Shown piece after piece: positions 30,661 to 39,891 of a stretch of 64,000 bases of DNA. Below the pieces are notes generated by a model. It had not been told where the DNA came from and searched no databases. It saw only the letters and a list, made by a program, of their open reading frames with translations. The stretch is taken from assembly GCF_000761545.1 (NCBI RefSeq), contig NZ_JPMY01000009.1, positions 124,001-188,000 of the forward strand, read 5' to 3'. This DNA is from Pseudomonas sp. ML96 (GTDB lineage Bacteria > Pseudomonadota > Gammaproteobacteria > Pseudomonadales > Pseudomonadaceae). Numbering within the stretch: position 1 is the stretch's first letter; each line of letters opens with the position of its first letter. The translations under genes and the position numbers were made by a program.

Positions 30661-32223
30661 GTGAACCGGCCCGTGCAGGTCAAGCCCGACAATTTCTTCC
30701 TGTTGCTGTTCAATGCCCTGCGCCAGCGCCGCGTGCCGCTCGCCCTGCGCATTGCCAGCCACAGCCTGCTGCTGGTCGCCCTGGCGCTGGTGATCTACGC
30801 CTGGGTAATGGGCATGCAGTTCAAGCAGGCCATGCAGCAGCAAGCCGACGCCCTCGGCCAGAGCCTGACCGTGCAGACCGCCGCCTCGGCCACCGAGCTG
30901 CTGGTATCCAACGACATCCTCAGCCTCAATGTACTGCTCAGCAACCTGGCGAAGAACCCGCTGGTGGCGCATGCCGCCATCTACAGCGTGGACAACCGCA
31001 TCCTCGCCGAAGCCGGCTCGCGCCCGACCCAGAGCATCCTCGGCGAGACCGAGGGCCTGTACTCCACGCCGATCACCTTCCAGGAAGTGATCGCCGGGCA
31101 GCTGCGCATCAGCCTGGACATGCAGCAGTTCCAGCAGCCGATGACCATCAGCCTGCAGAGCATGGGCCTGCTCAGTCTGATCCTGCTGGCCCTGGCCATG
31201 TCGCTCAGCCTGCGCCTGGGCCGGCACATTTCCACGCCGCTGCTGCAACTGCGCGTATGGCTGCGCGACCCGGACGATCCTGCCCCCGGTGCCGGCCGCC
31301 AGGACGAGATCGGCGACCTCGCCCGCCAGCTGCAGGCGCGCCTGGTTCCGGAGAAGCCGGAGCCCGAGCCGCAGTACGAGGAACAGGACCACTACGCCGA
31401 GCTGGATGACGAAGAACACTTCATCGACGAGCAGGCGGAACGCGAGCCGAACTTCGATATGCCGGACCTGCGTGCCGACGTCGACTACGACGAAGAGCTC
31501 GCCCCGCCTGCACCGCGCGCTGCACCCGTCGCCCAGCATGACGAAGACGACCCGTTCGCCGACCTGCGCGACATGCAGCCCAGCGCGCCCGTCGAACCCG
31601 ACTTCGCCCCGCAGCCAGCGCCGAGCATCTACCAGCCGCCGCAAGCCGAACAGAACTTCAGCAGCGCCGTGCTGGCCATCCAGCTCGGCGCCCAGGAGCA
31701 ACTGCGTCACCTGCCACGCACACGCCTGCTGGAGCTGCTGCAACGCTACCGCGATTGCCTGGAAAAGGCCGCCGCGCTGTACCAGGGCAAGCTGTACACC
31801 CTCAACGACGGCAGCAGCCTGATGCTGTTCTCCAGTGAGCACAGCGACGAGGACTATCTGACCCACGCCCTGTGCTGCGGCGAGCTGATGCGCGCCCTTG
31901 GCCATGCCCTGCAGATCGAGGTAGCCGACAGCGGCATCACCCTGCAACTGCAACTGGGCCTGACCAAGACCGATGAGGAGCTCAGCCCGAGCCAGGCCGA
32001 GCTGCTGCTCAGCGAAGTCGCCCAGGATGCCCTGGCCCTGGCCCAGCACAGCCGCAACCTGCTGCTGGTACAGCGCAGCGTCGCCGACGATCCGTTGCTG
32101 CGCCAGCGCGCACGCATCCGCGCTATCGCCAGCCCGGAGGGCGCCAGCTGCGTCGAGCGCCTGCTCGAGCCCTACCCCTCGCTGCTGGAGCGCCAGCTGG
32201 CACGCATGCACGAGCACTCGTGA
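30661..32223 (+). CDS. Two-TM membrane protein with HAMP-like region and degenerate cyclase-like C-terminus
   Basis: The 520-residue protein begins with GTG. It has a basic cytoplasmic N-terminus, TM1 (about 32-50), a periplasmic region of about 110 residues, TM2 (about 162-183), and a HAMP-like stretch containing ISTPLLQLRVWL. An acidic, proline-rich linker (about 235-330) leads to a folded C-terminal domain (about 335-505). The front part resembles the SMP/YtjB (AhpA) family. The C-terminus follows the order of a class III nucleotidyl cyclase domain (LLELLQRYRDCLEKAAALY, TLNDGSSLMLF, ITLQLQLGL), but the catalytic aspartates are not evident. It probably senses or transmits a signal without catalysis. 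It is divergent from serB and overlaps the next gene by 4 bases. Confidence 0.65.
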   Translation: MNRPVQVKPDNFFLLLFNALRQRRVPLALRIASHSLLLVALALVIYAWVMGMQFKQAMQQQADALGQSLTVQTAASATELLVSNDILSLNVLLSNLAKNPLVAHAAIYSVDNRILAEAGSRPTQSILGETEGLYSTPITFQEVIAGQLRISLDMQQFQQPMTISLQSMGLLSLILLALAMSLSLRLGRHISTPLLQLRVWLRDPDDPAPGAGRQDEIGDLARQLQARLVPEKPEPEPQYEEQDHYAELDDEEHFIDEQAEREPNFDMPDLRADVDYDEELAPPAPRAAPVAQHDEDDPFADLRDMQPSAPVEPDFAPQPAPSIYQPPQAEQNFSSAVLAIQLGAQEQLRHLPRTRLLELLQRYRDCLEKAAALYQGKLYTLNDGSSLMLFSSEHSDEDYLTHALCCGELMRALGHALQIEVADSGITLQLQLGLTKTDEELSPSQAELLLSEVAQDALALAQHSRNLLLVQRSVADDPLLRQRARIRAIASPEGASCVERLLEPYPSLLERQLARMHEHS

Positions 32224-32762
32224 CCACGCTGATCACCCATCCGCTGCCGGTCCTGGCCTTGGGACTGGCGCTCGGGCCGCGGGTGATACCACCGCGCCTG
32301 TTGCTGGCCGGATTGCTCTTCACCCTGCTGCCGGATGCCGATGTGCTGGCCTTCAAATTCGGCATCACCTATGCCGACGCCTTCGGCCATCGCGGCTTCA
32401 GCCACTCGCTGCTGTTTGCCGGAATCTGTGGCGTGCTGGGCGCACTGAGCTGCCGTCTACTCGGCTGCGGGCCGCTCAAAGCCTTCTGCTGGATCGCCCT
32501 GGCCAGCGCCTCGCACAGCCTGCTGGACGCCGCTACCGATGGCGGCCTGGGCGTGGCCTGGCTGTGGCCCTGGAGCGAACAGCGCTTCTTCCTGCCGTGG
32601 CGGCCCATCGAGGTATCGCCCTTCGTGCATGGCTTCTTCAGCCAGCGCGGAATCGATGTGCTGATCTCCGAAGCGCGCTGGGTCTGGCTGCCCTGCCTGG
32701 GCCTGGCACTGGGCGGAACGGCCCTGCGCCTGCTGTTACGCCCGCGCCAGCAGGCGCTCTAG
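32220..32762 (+). CDS. DUF457/YdjM-family membrane-bound metal-dependent hydrolase
   Basis: The 180-residue polytopic membrane protein has about four hydrophobic helices. Conserved polar residues of the family are present: LPDADVLAF, GHRGFSHSLLFA, ASHSLLDAATDGG and PWSEQRFFLPW. These His and Asp residues are thought to bind metal in this LexA-regulated YdjM/DUF457 group, but the substrate is unknown. It overlaps the upstream membrane protein gene by 4 bases (GTGA), so they are coupled. Its 3' end overlaps the convergent waaA by 27 bases. Confidence 0.8.
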   Translation: MTTLITHPLPVLALGLALGPRVIPPRLLLAGLLFTLLPDADVLAFKFGITYADAFGHRGFSHSLLFAGICGVLGALSCRLLGCGPLKAFCWIALASASHSLLDAATDGGLGVAWLWPWSEQRFFLPWRPIEVSPFVHGFFSQRGIDVLISEARWVWLPCLGLALGGTALRLLLRPRQQAL

Positions 32763-34007
32763 ACCAGCCAGCAAACGCGCCAGCGCACCCTGATTGGCGC
32801 GCAACACGCCCAGCCCGGCCTCGGCCATACGCGCCGACTCACTCGAATCAGCGAACAGCGAACGCAATGCCGCGTGCAGCTGCGCGGCATCCTGCACCTC
32901 GAGCAGATCGCCAGCCGTGCGCAGCTGCGCAGCGATCTCAAGGAAGTTGAACAGGTGCGGGCCGCTCAGCAGCGGCTTACCCAGCGCCGCCGGTTCCAGC
33001 AGGTTGTGCCCACCATTGGGGATCAGGCTGCCGCCGACGAAGGCCAGGTCGGCCAGCGCATAGAGGAACAACAACTCGCCCAGGGTATCGCCGACCAGCA
33101 CCTGCACATCCGCCGCTACCGGCTCGGCGCTGGAGCGACGCACCACGCTGAAGCCCTCGCGCCGGCTCATCTCGTAGGCCTGCTCGAAACGCTCGGGGTG
33201 GCGCGGCACCAGGATCAGCAGCGCATTGGCATGCTCGCTGAGCAACTGGCGATGCGCGGCCAGCACCACTTCATCCTCGCCGGCATGGGTACTGGCGGCG
33301 ATCCAGACCGGTCGCGCCGCCCCCCAGCTCTGGCGCAGCGCAGCGGCACGCTGCGGCAATTCTGCATCCACGCTCAGATCGAACTTGATCGAGCCGGTCA
33401 CCTGCACGCAGTCGGAGCGCGCGCCCAACTGGCGGAAGCGCTCGGCCTCGGCATCGGTTTGCACGGCGATCAGCGACAGCCGAGAGAGCATCGGCGCGGT
33501 CAGCCGCGAGAAACGCGCATAGCCGCGCGCCGAGCGCTCGGACAGGCGCGCATTGGCCAGCGCCACGGGAATGCCGCGACGATGGCAGGCCGCAATATGG
33601 TTGGGCCACAGCTCGGTTTCCATGATCACCGCCAACCGCGGCTGCAGGCGCTCGATGAAGCGCGAACAGGCCCACGGCAGGTCGTAGGGCAGGTAGCAAT
33701 GCTGGATGCGCTCGCCGAACAGCGCCTGGATACGCTCGGAGCCGGTCGGCGTCATACAGGTGACGGTGATCGGCAGCTCGGGGTGGCGCGCCAGCAGCTC
33801 GCGGATCAGCGGCGCGGCGGCGATGCTCTCACCCAGCGATACAGCATGGATCCAGATGCCACCCTGGCGAAACGCCGGCAGGCCGAAGGCGAAGCGCTCG
33901 CCGATGCGTTTGCCGTAGGCCGGAGCACTCCGCACCCGCAGCCACAGACGCAGGAAGATGAACGGCAGGGCCAGGTGCAGGATCAGGGTATAGAGGGTTC
34001 TGTTCAT
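32736..34007 (-). CDS. waaA: Kdo transferase WaaA
   Basis: WaaA (KdtA) adds two Kdo residues to tetra-acylated lipid A, at the cytoplasmic face of the inner membrane. The 423-residue protein begins MNRTLYTLILHLALPFIFLRLWLRV, a hydrophobic N-terminal anchor, and continues with the GT30 segments GIWIHAVSLGESIAA, PITVTCMTPTGSERIQ, HCYLPYDLPWACSRF, METELWPNHI and the C-terminal GGSLIPNGGHNLLEPAALGKP. It is single and convergent with the DUF457 gene. The main LPS core genes lie about 5 kb to the right. Confidence 0.96.
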   Translation of the reverse strand: MNRTLYTLILHLALPFIFLRLWLRVRSAPAYGKRIGERFAFGLPAFRQGGIWIHAVSLGESIAAAPLIRELLARHPELPITVTCMTPTGSERIQALFGERIQHCYLPYDLPWACSRFIERLQPRLAVIMETELWPNHIAACHRRGIPVALANARLSERSARGYARFSRLTAPMLSRLSLIAVQTDAEAERFRQLGARSDCVQVTGSIKFDLSVDAELPQRAAALRQSWGAARPVWIAASTHAGEDEVVLAAHRQLLSEHANALLILVPRHPERFEQAYEMSRREGFSVVRRSSAEPVAADVQVLVGDTLGELLFLYALADLAFVGGSLIPNGGHNLLEPAALGKPLLSGPHLFNFLEIAAQLRTAGDLLEVQDAAQLHAALRSLFADSSESARMAEAGLGVLRANQGALARLLAGLERLLARA

Positions 34008-34041
34008 GGGCGCGCAGCTTAACAGAGCGCTCCGCGCCCGA

Positions 34042-34926
34042 TCAGCCCATCGCCTGCAGGTGCTCGGCGAAAGCCTCGGCTAGCCACAGTGCAGCAGGCC
34101 CCAGCGCCTCGTCGCGGCGGCAGACCAGCTCCACCAGCAGCGGCGGCGGCGTCCAGTCGCAGCTCAGCTCGACCAGCTGCCCCTGGTAGGTCGGGTACTG
34201 CACCACGTGACGTGGCAGCCAGGCCCAACCCAGATTACGCATCAGCAACTCGGCCATGGCGTAGAAGCTATCGGCGCGCCAGACCGCGGGGCTGAGCTGC
34301 TCGCCGCCAGGGTAATGGCTGTCCTGCGGCGCCATCAGCAGCTGCCGGTGACGCGCCAGTTCGCGGCGATCGACCTGACCGAGCGCCGCCAGCGGATGCC
34401 CGGCGCCGCACACGGTCACCAGCTCGATGGTACCCAGGCGCTGGCGCTCCAGCGCTGCCGGCATGTCCTCGTGGTGGAACAGCAGGCCGAGATCGGCGCG
34501 GCGCTCCAGCAGCTTGCGCGCCACATCGCCCTGGGCGCCGCTGGCCAGTTGCACTTCCAGTAAGGGGAAGGCCCTGGCCAGCGCCTCCAGGCTGTTCAGC
34601 ACTGGCTGATAGGGCATCGCTTCGTCCTGGGCCAGGCGCAGGCACACTTCCTCGCCCCGCACCAGGCCCTGGGCGCGCGACTGCAGGCGCTCCTCTTGGC
34701 GCAACAGCTCGCGCGCCTCCTCCAGCAGGGCGATGCCTGCCGCCGTCAGCTTGGGCTGGCGGCCACTGCTGCGCTCGAACAGCAGCACGCCGAGATCGGT
34801 TTCCAGCAAGGCGATGGCGTTGCTCACCGCCGACTGCGCGCGGCGCATGCGGCGCGCCACGGCGGAGAAGGACTGGCCCTCGGCGACCGCAACGAACAGG
34901 CGAATCTGCTCCAGGCTCCATTGCAT
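34042..34926 (-). CDS. LysR-family transcriptional regulator
   Basis: The 294-residue protein has an N-terminal winged helix-turn-helix (residues 1-62; LEQIRLFVAVAEGQSFSAVARRMRRAQSAVSNAIALLETDLGVLLFER) and a LysR-type effector domain. It is divergent from an SMR transporter gene across an 83-base gap, the usual layout for a regulator acting on its neighbour. The inducer is unknown. I saw no convincing pair of T-N11-A sites that would fix the operator. Confidence 0.9.
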   Translation of the reverse strand: MQWSLEQIRLFVAVAEGQSFSAVARRMRRAQSAVSNAIALLETDLGVLLFERSSGRQPKLTAAGIALLEEARELLRQEERLQSRAQGLVRGEEVCLRLAQDEAMPYQPVLNSLEALARAFPLLEVQLASGAQGDVARKLLERRADLGLLFHHEDMPAALERQRLGTIELVTVCGAGHPLAALGQVDRRELARHRQLLMAPQDSHYPGGEQLSPAVWRADSFYAMAELLMRNLGWAWLPRHVVQYPTYQGQLVELSCDWTPPPLLVELVCRRDEALGPAALWLAEAFAEHLQAMG

Positions 34927-35009
34927 AACCCATCTCCAAGCAAGATAGGTAATGACTTTACCCCATCACCCGCGACTCTAGAATGGCGCGGCTCAACAGG
35001 AGAATCGAC

Positions 35010-35342
35010 ATGACCGGCTATCTCTACCTCGCCATCGCCATCACCGCCGAAGTGATCGCCACCACCTCGATGAAGGCCCTCGACGGCCTGAACAAACCCC
35101 TGCCGCTGGTGCTGGTAGTGGTCGGCTACGCCATCTCGTTCTGGATGCTCAGCCTGGTGATCAAGACCATCCCCGTCGGCATCGCCTACGCCGTGTGGGC
35201 CGGCCTCGGCATCGTGCTGGTGAGCATCGCCGCTACCTTCCTCTACCAGCAGCGCCTGGACCTGCCGGCCATGCTCGGCATGGGCCTGATCGTCACCGGC
35301 GTGGTGGTGATCCAGCTGTTCTCGCAGACCGCCGGACACTGA
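35010..35342 (+). CDS. Small multidrug resistance (SMR) transporter
   Basis: The 110-residue inner-membrane protein has four transmembrane helices and the essential glutamate of the family in TM1 (E14 in MTGYLYLAIAITAEVIATT). It also has the GIAYAVWAGLGIVLV and GLIVTGVVVIQL segments. The start is the ATG at 35010, where AGGAG lies 7 bases upstream; an in-frame ATG at 34983 has none. The EmrE/QacE subgroup is favoured over the Gdx guanidinium exporters, but this is not certain from sequence alone. The LysR gene is its likely regulator. Confidence 0.92.
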   Translation: MTGYLYLAIAITAEVIATTSMKALDGLNKPLPLVLVVVGYAISFWMLSLVIKTIPVGIAYAVWAGLGIVLVSIAATFLYQQRLDLPAMLGMGLIVTGVVVIQLFSQTAGH

Positions 35343-35400
35343 TCGGGCGTACCGCGCCGCTCGCGTTATACTGCCGGACCGTTTTGCAGCGAGCCCTGGC

Positions 35401-36576
35401 ATGTCCCAATCCCTCAGCACCGATATCCTGATCGTCGGCGGCGGTATCGCCGGCCTCTGGCTCAATGCGCGCCTGCGCCGGCTCGGCTACGCCACCCTGC
35501 TGGTGGAAAACGCCGCGCTGGGCGGCGGGCAGAGCCTGAAGTCCCAGGGCATCATCCATGGCGGCGCCAAGTACGCCCTGCATGGCGCGCTGACCGGTGC
35601 CTCCGAAGCCATCGCCGACATGCCGCGGCGCTGGCGCGAGGCCGTGGATGGCCAGGGCGAGCTGGACCTCACCGGCGTACGCCTGCTCTCCGAGGCCCAC
35701 TACCTGTGGTCGCCAGGCAGCCTGGCCGGCAACCTGACCAGCTTCTTCGCCAGCAAGGCGGTGCGCGGCCGCGTCGACCAGGTCAAGGGCGACCAGCTAC
35801 CGCCGGCGCTGCAACATCCCAAATTCAAGGGCAAGGTCTATCGCCTGGCCGAACTGGTGCTCGATGTACCCAGCCTGATCGCACACCTGGCCGAACTGGC
35901 CGGCGACAGCCTGCTGGCCGGCCGTGACATCACGCCGCTGCGCGAAAATGACGAACTGGTCGGGCTGAATGTCGACGGCCGCGAGATCCGCGCCCAGCGC
36001 GTCGTGCTCGGCGCCGGCGCCGGCAATGCTGCGCTGCTCGCCACCCTCGGCGTGGAGCAACCGCGCCAGCAGCTGCGTCCTCTGCATATGGTGCTGGTCA
36101 AGGGCAAAAGCCTGAAGCCGCTGTATGCCCACTGCCTGGGCGGCGGCCCTAAGCCGCGCATCACCGTGACCAGCCACCCGGCCGCCGACGGCCAGTGGGT
36201 CTGGTACCTCGGCGGCGACATCGCCGAGGCCGACGGCGTGGCGCGCAGCGAGCCAGCGCAGATCGCCGCAGCACAGAAGGAAGTGCAGCAACTGCTGCCC
36301 TGGGTCGACCTCTCCGACGCCCGCTGGGCCACCCTGCGCGTCGATCGCGCCGAGCCGGCGCAATCTGGCCTGGTACGCCCGGACAACGCCTTCCTCGCCG
36401 AGCAGGGCCGTCTATTGGTCGGCTGGCCAACCAAGCTGGCGCTGTCACCCGATTTTGCCGACCGCGTCATCGCCGCCCTCGAGCGTGACGGTATCAACCC
36501 AGGCAGCCACCCGGCAGCGCCGGCACTGCCACGCCCGCCATTGGGCGCGCCGGTGTGGGAGGAGTTGCTGCCGTGA
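35401..36576 (+). CDS. FAD-dependent oxidoreductase (DAO family)
   Basis: The 391-residue flavoprotein has an N-terminal dinucleotide-binding fold (ILIVGGGIAGLWLNARLRRLGY, residues 10-31, then LVEN) and the DAO-type GGGQSLKSQGIIHGG. A second FAD segment with VLGAGAGNAALL follows, and the C-terminal VGWPTKLALSPDFADRV. The substrate is not known; the fold covers glycerol-3-phosphate and amino-acid oxidases. TATACT at 35367-35372 could be its -10 element. The stop codon overlaps the start of the aldo/keto reductase (GTGA), so the pair is coupled and may act on related substrates. Confidence 0.85.
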   Translation: MSQSLSTDILIVGGGIAGLWLNARLRRLGYATLLVENAALGGGQSLKSQGIIHGGAKYALHGALTGASEAIADMPRRWREAVDGQGELDLTGVRLLSEAHYLWSPGSLAGNLTSFFASKAVRGRVDQVKGDQLPPALQHPKFKGKVYRLAELVLDVPSLIAHLAELAGDSLLAGRDITPLRENDELVGLNVDGREIRAQRVVLGAGAGNAALLATLGVEQPRQQLRPLHMVLVKGKSLKPLYAHCLGGGPKPRITVTSHPAADGQWVWYLGGDIAEADGVARSEPAQIAAAQKEVQQLLPWVDLSDARWATLRVDRAEPAQSGLVRPDNAFLAEQGRLLVGWPTKLALSPDFADRVIAALERDGINPGSHPAAPALPRPPLGAPVWEELLP

Positions 36577-37370
36577 GCCTGCACGACCTGCGCCGCCCGC
36601 TGGGCGACACCGGCCTGCTGGTCTCGCCGCTCGGCCTGGGCACGGTCAAGCTGGGCCGCGACCAGGGCGTGAAGTACCCCAATGGTTTCACCATCCCCGA
36701 CGATGCCGCCGCCCGTGCCCTGCTCCAGCAGGCCCGCGAGCTCGGCATCAACCTGATCGACACGGCGCCAGCCTACGGCGTCAGCGAACAGCGCCTGGGC
36801 CCACTGTTGCGTGGCCAGCGCCAGGACTGGGTGATCGTCAGCAAGGTCGGTGAGGAGTTCGAGGCAGGCCAGTCGCACTTCGACTTCTCGCCGCAGCACA
36901 CGCGCTTCTCGGTGGAACGCAGCCTGCAGCGGCTGGAGACCGACTTCATCGACCTGGTACTGGTGCACTCGGACGGCAACGACGTAGCGGTGCTGCGCGA
37001 CAGCGGCGTGTACGAAGCCCTGGCCGAGCTCAAGCGCGAAGGCAAGATCCGCGCCTTCGGCCTCTCCGGCAAGACCGTCGAAGGAGGCCTGCTGGCGCTC
37101 GAACAGGGCGACTGCGCCATGGTCACCTACAACCTCGCCGAGCAGGGCGAGCGCGCCGTGCTCGACCATGCCGCCAGCCATCACAAGGGCATCCTGATCA
37201 AGAAAGCCCTGGCCAGCGGGCATGCGGTACTAGCCAGCACTGACCCGGTGCGCGCCAGCTTCGAGCTGGTCTTCGGCCACCCCGGCGTCAGCGCCACCAT
37301 CGTCGGCACCATCAACCCGCAACATCTGGCGGCAAATGCCGCGACCGCCGCCGCGGTGATCCGCGGCTAA
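36573..37370 (+). CDS. Aldo/keto reductase
   Basis: This is a NAD(P)-dependent aldo/keto reductase of 265 residues. I use the GTG at 36573 because GGAGGAG lies 8 bases upstream and the codon overlaps the previous stop. The catalytic set is visible: aspartate and tyrosine in NLIDTAPAYGVSEQRLG, lysine in WVIVSKVG, histidine in LVLVHSDG. The length is shorter than typical, and the sequence is closest in type to the D-threo-aldose dehydrogenase-like branch. The substrate is unknown. Confidence 0.88.
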   Translation: MSLHDLRRPLGDTGLLVSPLGLGTVKLGRDQGVKYPNGFTIPDDAAARALLQQARELGINLIDTAPAYGVSEQRLGPLLRGQRQDWVIVSKVGEEFEAGQSHFDFSPQHTRFSVERSLQRLETDFIDLVLVHSDGNDVAVLRDSGVYEALAELKREGKIRAFGLSGKTVEGGLLALEQGDCAMVTYNLAEQGERAVLDHAASHHKGILIKKALASGHAVLASTDPVRASFELVFGHPGVSATIVGTINPQHLAANAATAAAVIRG

Positions 37371-37454
37371 ACTGCTGGGCTCCGGCCGTGGCCTGAACTT
37401 CGCCGCGCGCCGTCCATCTGATGCAGCCCCACCGCTGCCGACTGAGGAGCCGAT

Positions 37455-38393
37455 ATGTCGAGACTGCTGGCCCGCAAGGCCCCTGGCAACTTCAAGACCC
37501 TGCCGCTGTACGTGGAAGCCACGGCGGACGCCCTGAATTACCGCAGCCTTGGCCTGCCGCTGAATTTTGCGCAGATGCTCGAACGCCGCCGCCCTGTGCA
37601 AGTGGCCGACGGCCAGCGCTTCGCCCTGGAACTGGCCAACCTCGGCGTCTCGGTGCGCCTGACCCTATCCTGGCAGGGCCGCGACTACTGGCTAGTGGTG
37701 CGGCAAAGCCGCCCGGACCGTGGCGATACCGTGCTCAAGCTGATTTCCGGCTACGTGCCGGCCCACGAGCTGAACCTGCCGCTGCTCACCGCCATCCAGG
37801 AAGTGGCCGAAGAGTGCCTGATCGAGAACGACGGCACCTGGCTGGGCGGCCGCTACGCCGACACCTGGCTGCCGACGCCCTACCAGGACAAGCTGCGCTA
37901 TCGCCAGGGCGACCACTTCCGCCTTACGCCACTTTCCGGCGCGGCGCGCCCGGTGCAGTGCGGCAACCTGATGCTGATGGAGCGCCCGCGCGCCTATGTG
38001 CACTTGCCCACCGCCTCGCTGCAACTGGTCTACGACCTGCGCCTGGAGCTACCGAAGGACTGCCGCCAGCCCAGCCTGTTCCATGTCGACGAGCGCCTGG
38101 AGGGCGATGAGCTGATAGCCCGTCTGGAACGCCGCCGCCCCGACCTCTACCTGCTGCCGCTGCACCAGGGCAAACCCATCGGCGAGCTACTCAGCCTGCG
38201 CAAGGGCGAGTTGGTGACCGCGAGTACCCGTGGAGTTTGGCTGTCGGAAAGCTTCGCCGCCCAGGACGGCTGGCTGGTGCGCGACGAGCGCATCCGCTGG
38301 AAGGATTGGCTGGCGCGGGTGAAGCAGGCAGAGAAGGAGCCTGCACGAGCAGCCGGACCAGCGCCGGGGCGTCGCGCCCTGGCTCGCGCCTAG
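37455..38393 (+). CDS. Uncharacterised protein with a Nudix-like motif
   Basis: The 312-residue soluble protein has no signal peptide or membrane segment, and I do not recognise it as a named family. Residues 99-123 approach the Nudix box: G99, E105, then Q115-E116-V117-A118-E119-E120-C121-L122-I123 against REUxEExGU. The spacing is two residues longer than canonical, Arg is replaced by Gln and the Gly by Leu. A Nudix-fold protein is possible, with altered catalysis. It follows the aldo/keto reductase by 84 bases and is convergent with hldE. The C-terminus is rich in Arg, Ala and Pro. Confidence 0.6.
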   Translation: MSRLLARKAPGNFKTLPLYVEATADALNYRSLGLPLNFAQMLERRRPVQVADGQRFALELANLGVSVRLTLSWQGRDYWLVVRQSRPDRGDTVLKLISGYVPAHELNLPLLTAIQEVAEECLIENDGTWLGGRYADTWLPTPYQDKLRYRQGDHFRLTPLSGAARPVQCGNLMLMERPRAYVHLPTASLQLVYDLRLELPKDCRQPSLFHVDERLEGDELIARLERRRPDLYLLPLHQGKPIGELLSLRKGELVTASTRGVWLSESFAAQDGWLVRDERIRWKDWLARVKQAEKEPARAAGPAPGRRALARA

Positions 38394-38432
38394 AAGACAG
38401 GAGAAGTGGCCTCCGACGGCGGCCACGCGGCA

Positions 38433-39854
38433 TCACTTGCTGCGGATCTTCTCGACGATGGCGGTGGTGGAGCTGTTCTCCACCAGGCCGAGCACCCGCA
38501 CTTCGCCACCGTAGGCGCGCACGATATCGGCGCCAACCACCTGATCGATACCGTAGTCGCCACCCTTGACCAGCACGTCCGGCTGCACCGTGCGCAGCAG
38601 GTTCTCCGGGGTGTCTTCGGCGAAGCTCACGACCCAGTCGACTGCACCGAGGCCGGCGAGCACGGCCATGCGCCGGTCCACCGCGTTGATCGGCCGACCC
38701 GGGCCCTTGAGACGCGACACCGAAGCATCGTCGTTGACCGCCAGCACCAGGCGATCACCCTGGGCGCGAGCTTGCTCCAGGTAGGTCACGTGGCCGGCGT
38801 GAAGAATGTCGAAGCAGCCGTTGGTGAAGACGATCTTCTCGCCGTGGGCACGGGCATCCTCCAGCGCCAGCAATAGCTGCTCGACGCTGACCACGCCACG
38901 CTCGGAGCCCTGCTCGCGCTGCACCGCACGGCGCAGCTCGGGGGCGCTGATCGCCGCGGTACCCAGCTTGCCGACCACGATGCCGGCGGCCAGGTTGGCC
39001 AGGGCCACGGCCTGCGGCAGCTCCTCGCCAGCGGCGATGGAGGCAGCCAGGGTGGAGATCACGGTATCGCCGGCACCAGTCACGTCGAACACCTCGCGGG
39101 CACGGGCCGGCAGGTGCAGCGGTGCGTGGTCGGGGCGCAGCAGGGTCATACCGTGTTCACCGCGAGTCACCAGCAACGCACCCAACTCCAGCTCGCTCAT
39201 CAGCTTGGCACCCTTAGCCACCAGTTCGGCCTCGTCGGCGCAGCTGCCGACGATGGTCTCGAACTCGTTGAGGTTAGGGGTGATCAGGCTGGCGCCGCGA
39301 TAGATGGAGAAATCCTTGCCCTTGGGGTCGGCCAGCACCGGAATGCCCTTGGCACGGGCCAGCTGGATCAGCGCTTGATGATTCTTCAACGCACCTTTGC
39401 CGTAGTCCGACAGCACCAGCACCTTGACCCCGGCGAGCAGGCCATCGACGTCTTCGGCCAGGGCCGCGGCGTCGGTGGCGAAGGGCTCTTCGAAGTCCAT
39501 GCGCAGCAGCTGCTGATGGCGGCTCATGACGCGCAGCTTGACGATGGTCGGCTGGTCGTCGATGCGCTGGAAGTGCGCCTGCACCCCCGCGGCATGCAGG
39601 CTGTCGGCAAGACTGTGCGCCGCCTCGTCACGCCCGGTCACGCCGACCAGCAGCGCCGGCGCGCCGAGAGCGGCGATGTTCAGCGCGACGTTGGCGGCAC
39701 CACCCGGGCGATCCTCGATCTGCTCGACCTTGACCACCGGCACCGGCGCCTCCGGAGAGATGCGCGACGTGCCGCCATGCCAGTAACGATCGAGCATGAC
39801 ATCGCCCACCACCAGAACGGGGGCTTGGTCGTAACGGGGCATGGACAGCTTCAT
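38433..39854 (-). CDS. hldE: Bifunctional heptose-7-phosphate kinase / heptose-1-phosphate adenylyltransferase
   Basis: HldE (RfaE) performs two steps in making ADP-heptose for the LPS inner core. The 473-residue protein has an N-terminal ribokinase-like kinase (1-315; GDVMLDRYWHG, DRPGGAANVALNIAALG, VTGAGDTVISTLAASIAAG) and a C-terminal nucleotidyltransferase (about 340-473; FTNGCFDILHAGHVTYLEQAR with the HxGH motif). The GmhA and GmhB steps are not in this window. It follows msbA by 37 bases on the same strand. Confidence 0.97.
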   Translation of the reverse strand: MKLSMPRYDQAPVLVVGDVMLDRYWHGGTSRISPEAPVPVVKVEQIEDRPGGAANVALNIAALGAPALLVGVTGRDEAAHSLADSLHAAGVQAHFQRIDDQPTIVKLRVMSRHQQLLRMDFEEPFATDAAALAEDVDGLLAGVKVLVLSDYGKGALKNHQALIQLARAKGIPVLADPKGKDFSIYRGASLITPNLNEFETIVGSCADEAELVAKGAKLMSELELGALLVTRGEHGMTLLRPDHAPLHLPARAREVFDVTGAGDTVISTLAASIAAGEELPQAVALANLAAGIVVGKLGTAAISAPELRRAVQREQGSERGVVSVEQLLLALEDARAHGEKIVFTNGCFDILHAGHVTYLEQARAQGDRLVLAVNDDASVSRLKGPGRPINAVDRRMAVLAGLGAVDWVVSFAEDTPENLLRTVQPDVLVKGGDYGIDQVVGADIVRAYGGEVRVLGLVENSSTTAIVEKIRSK

Positions 39855-39891
39855 GAAGTCTCCGGGTACAGAAAGAACGGCGGCTAGTTTA

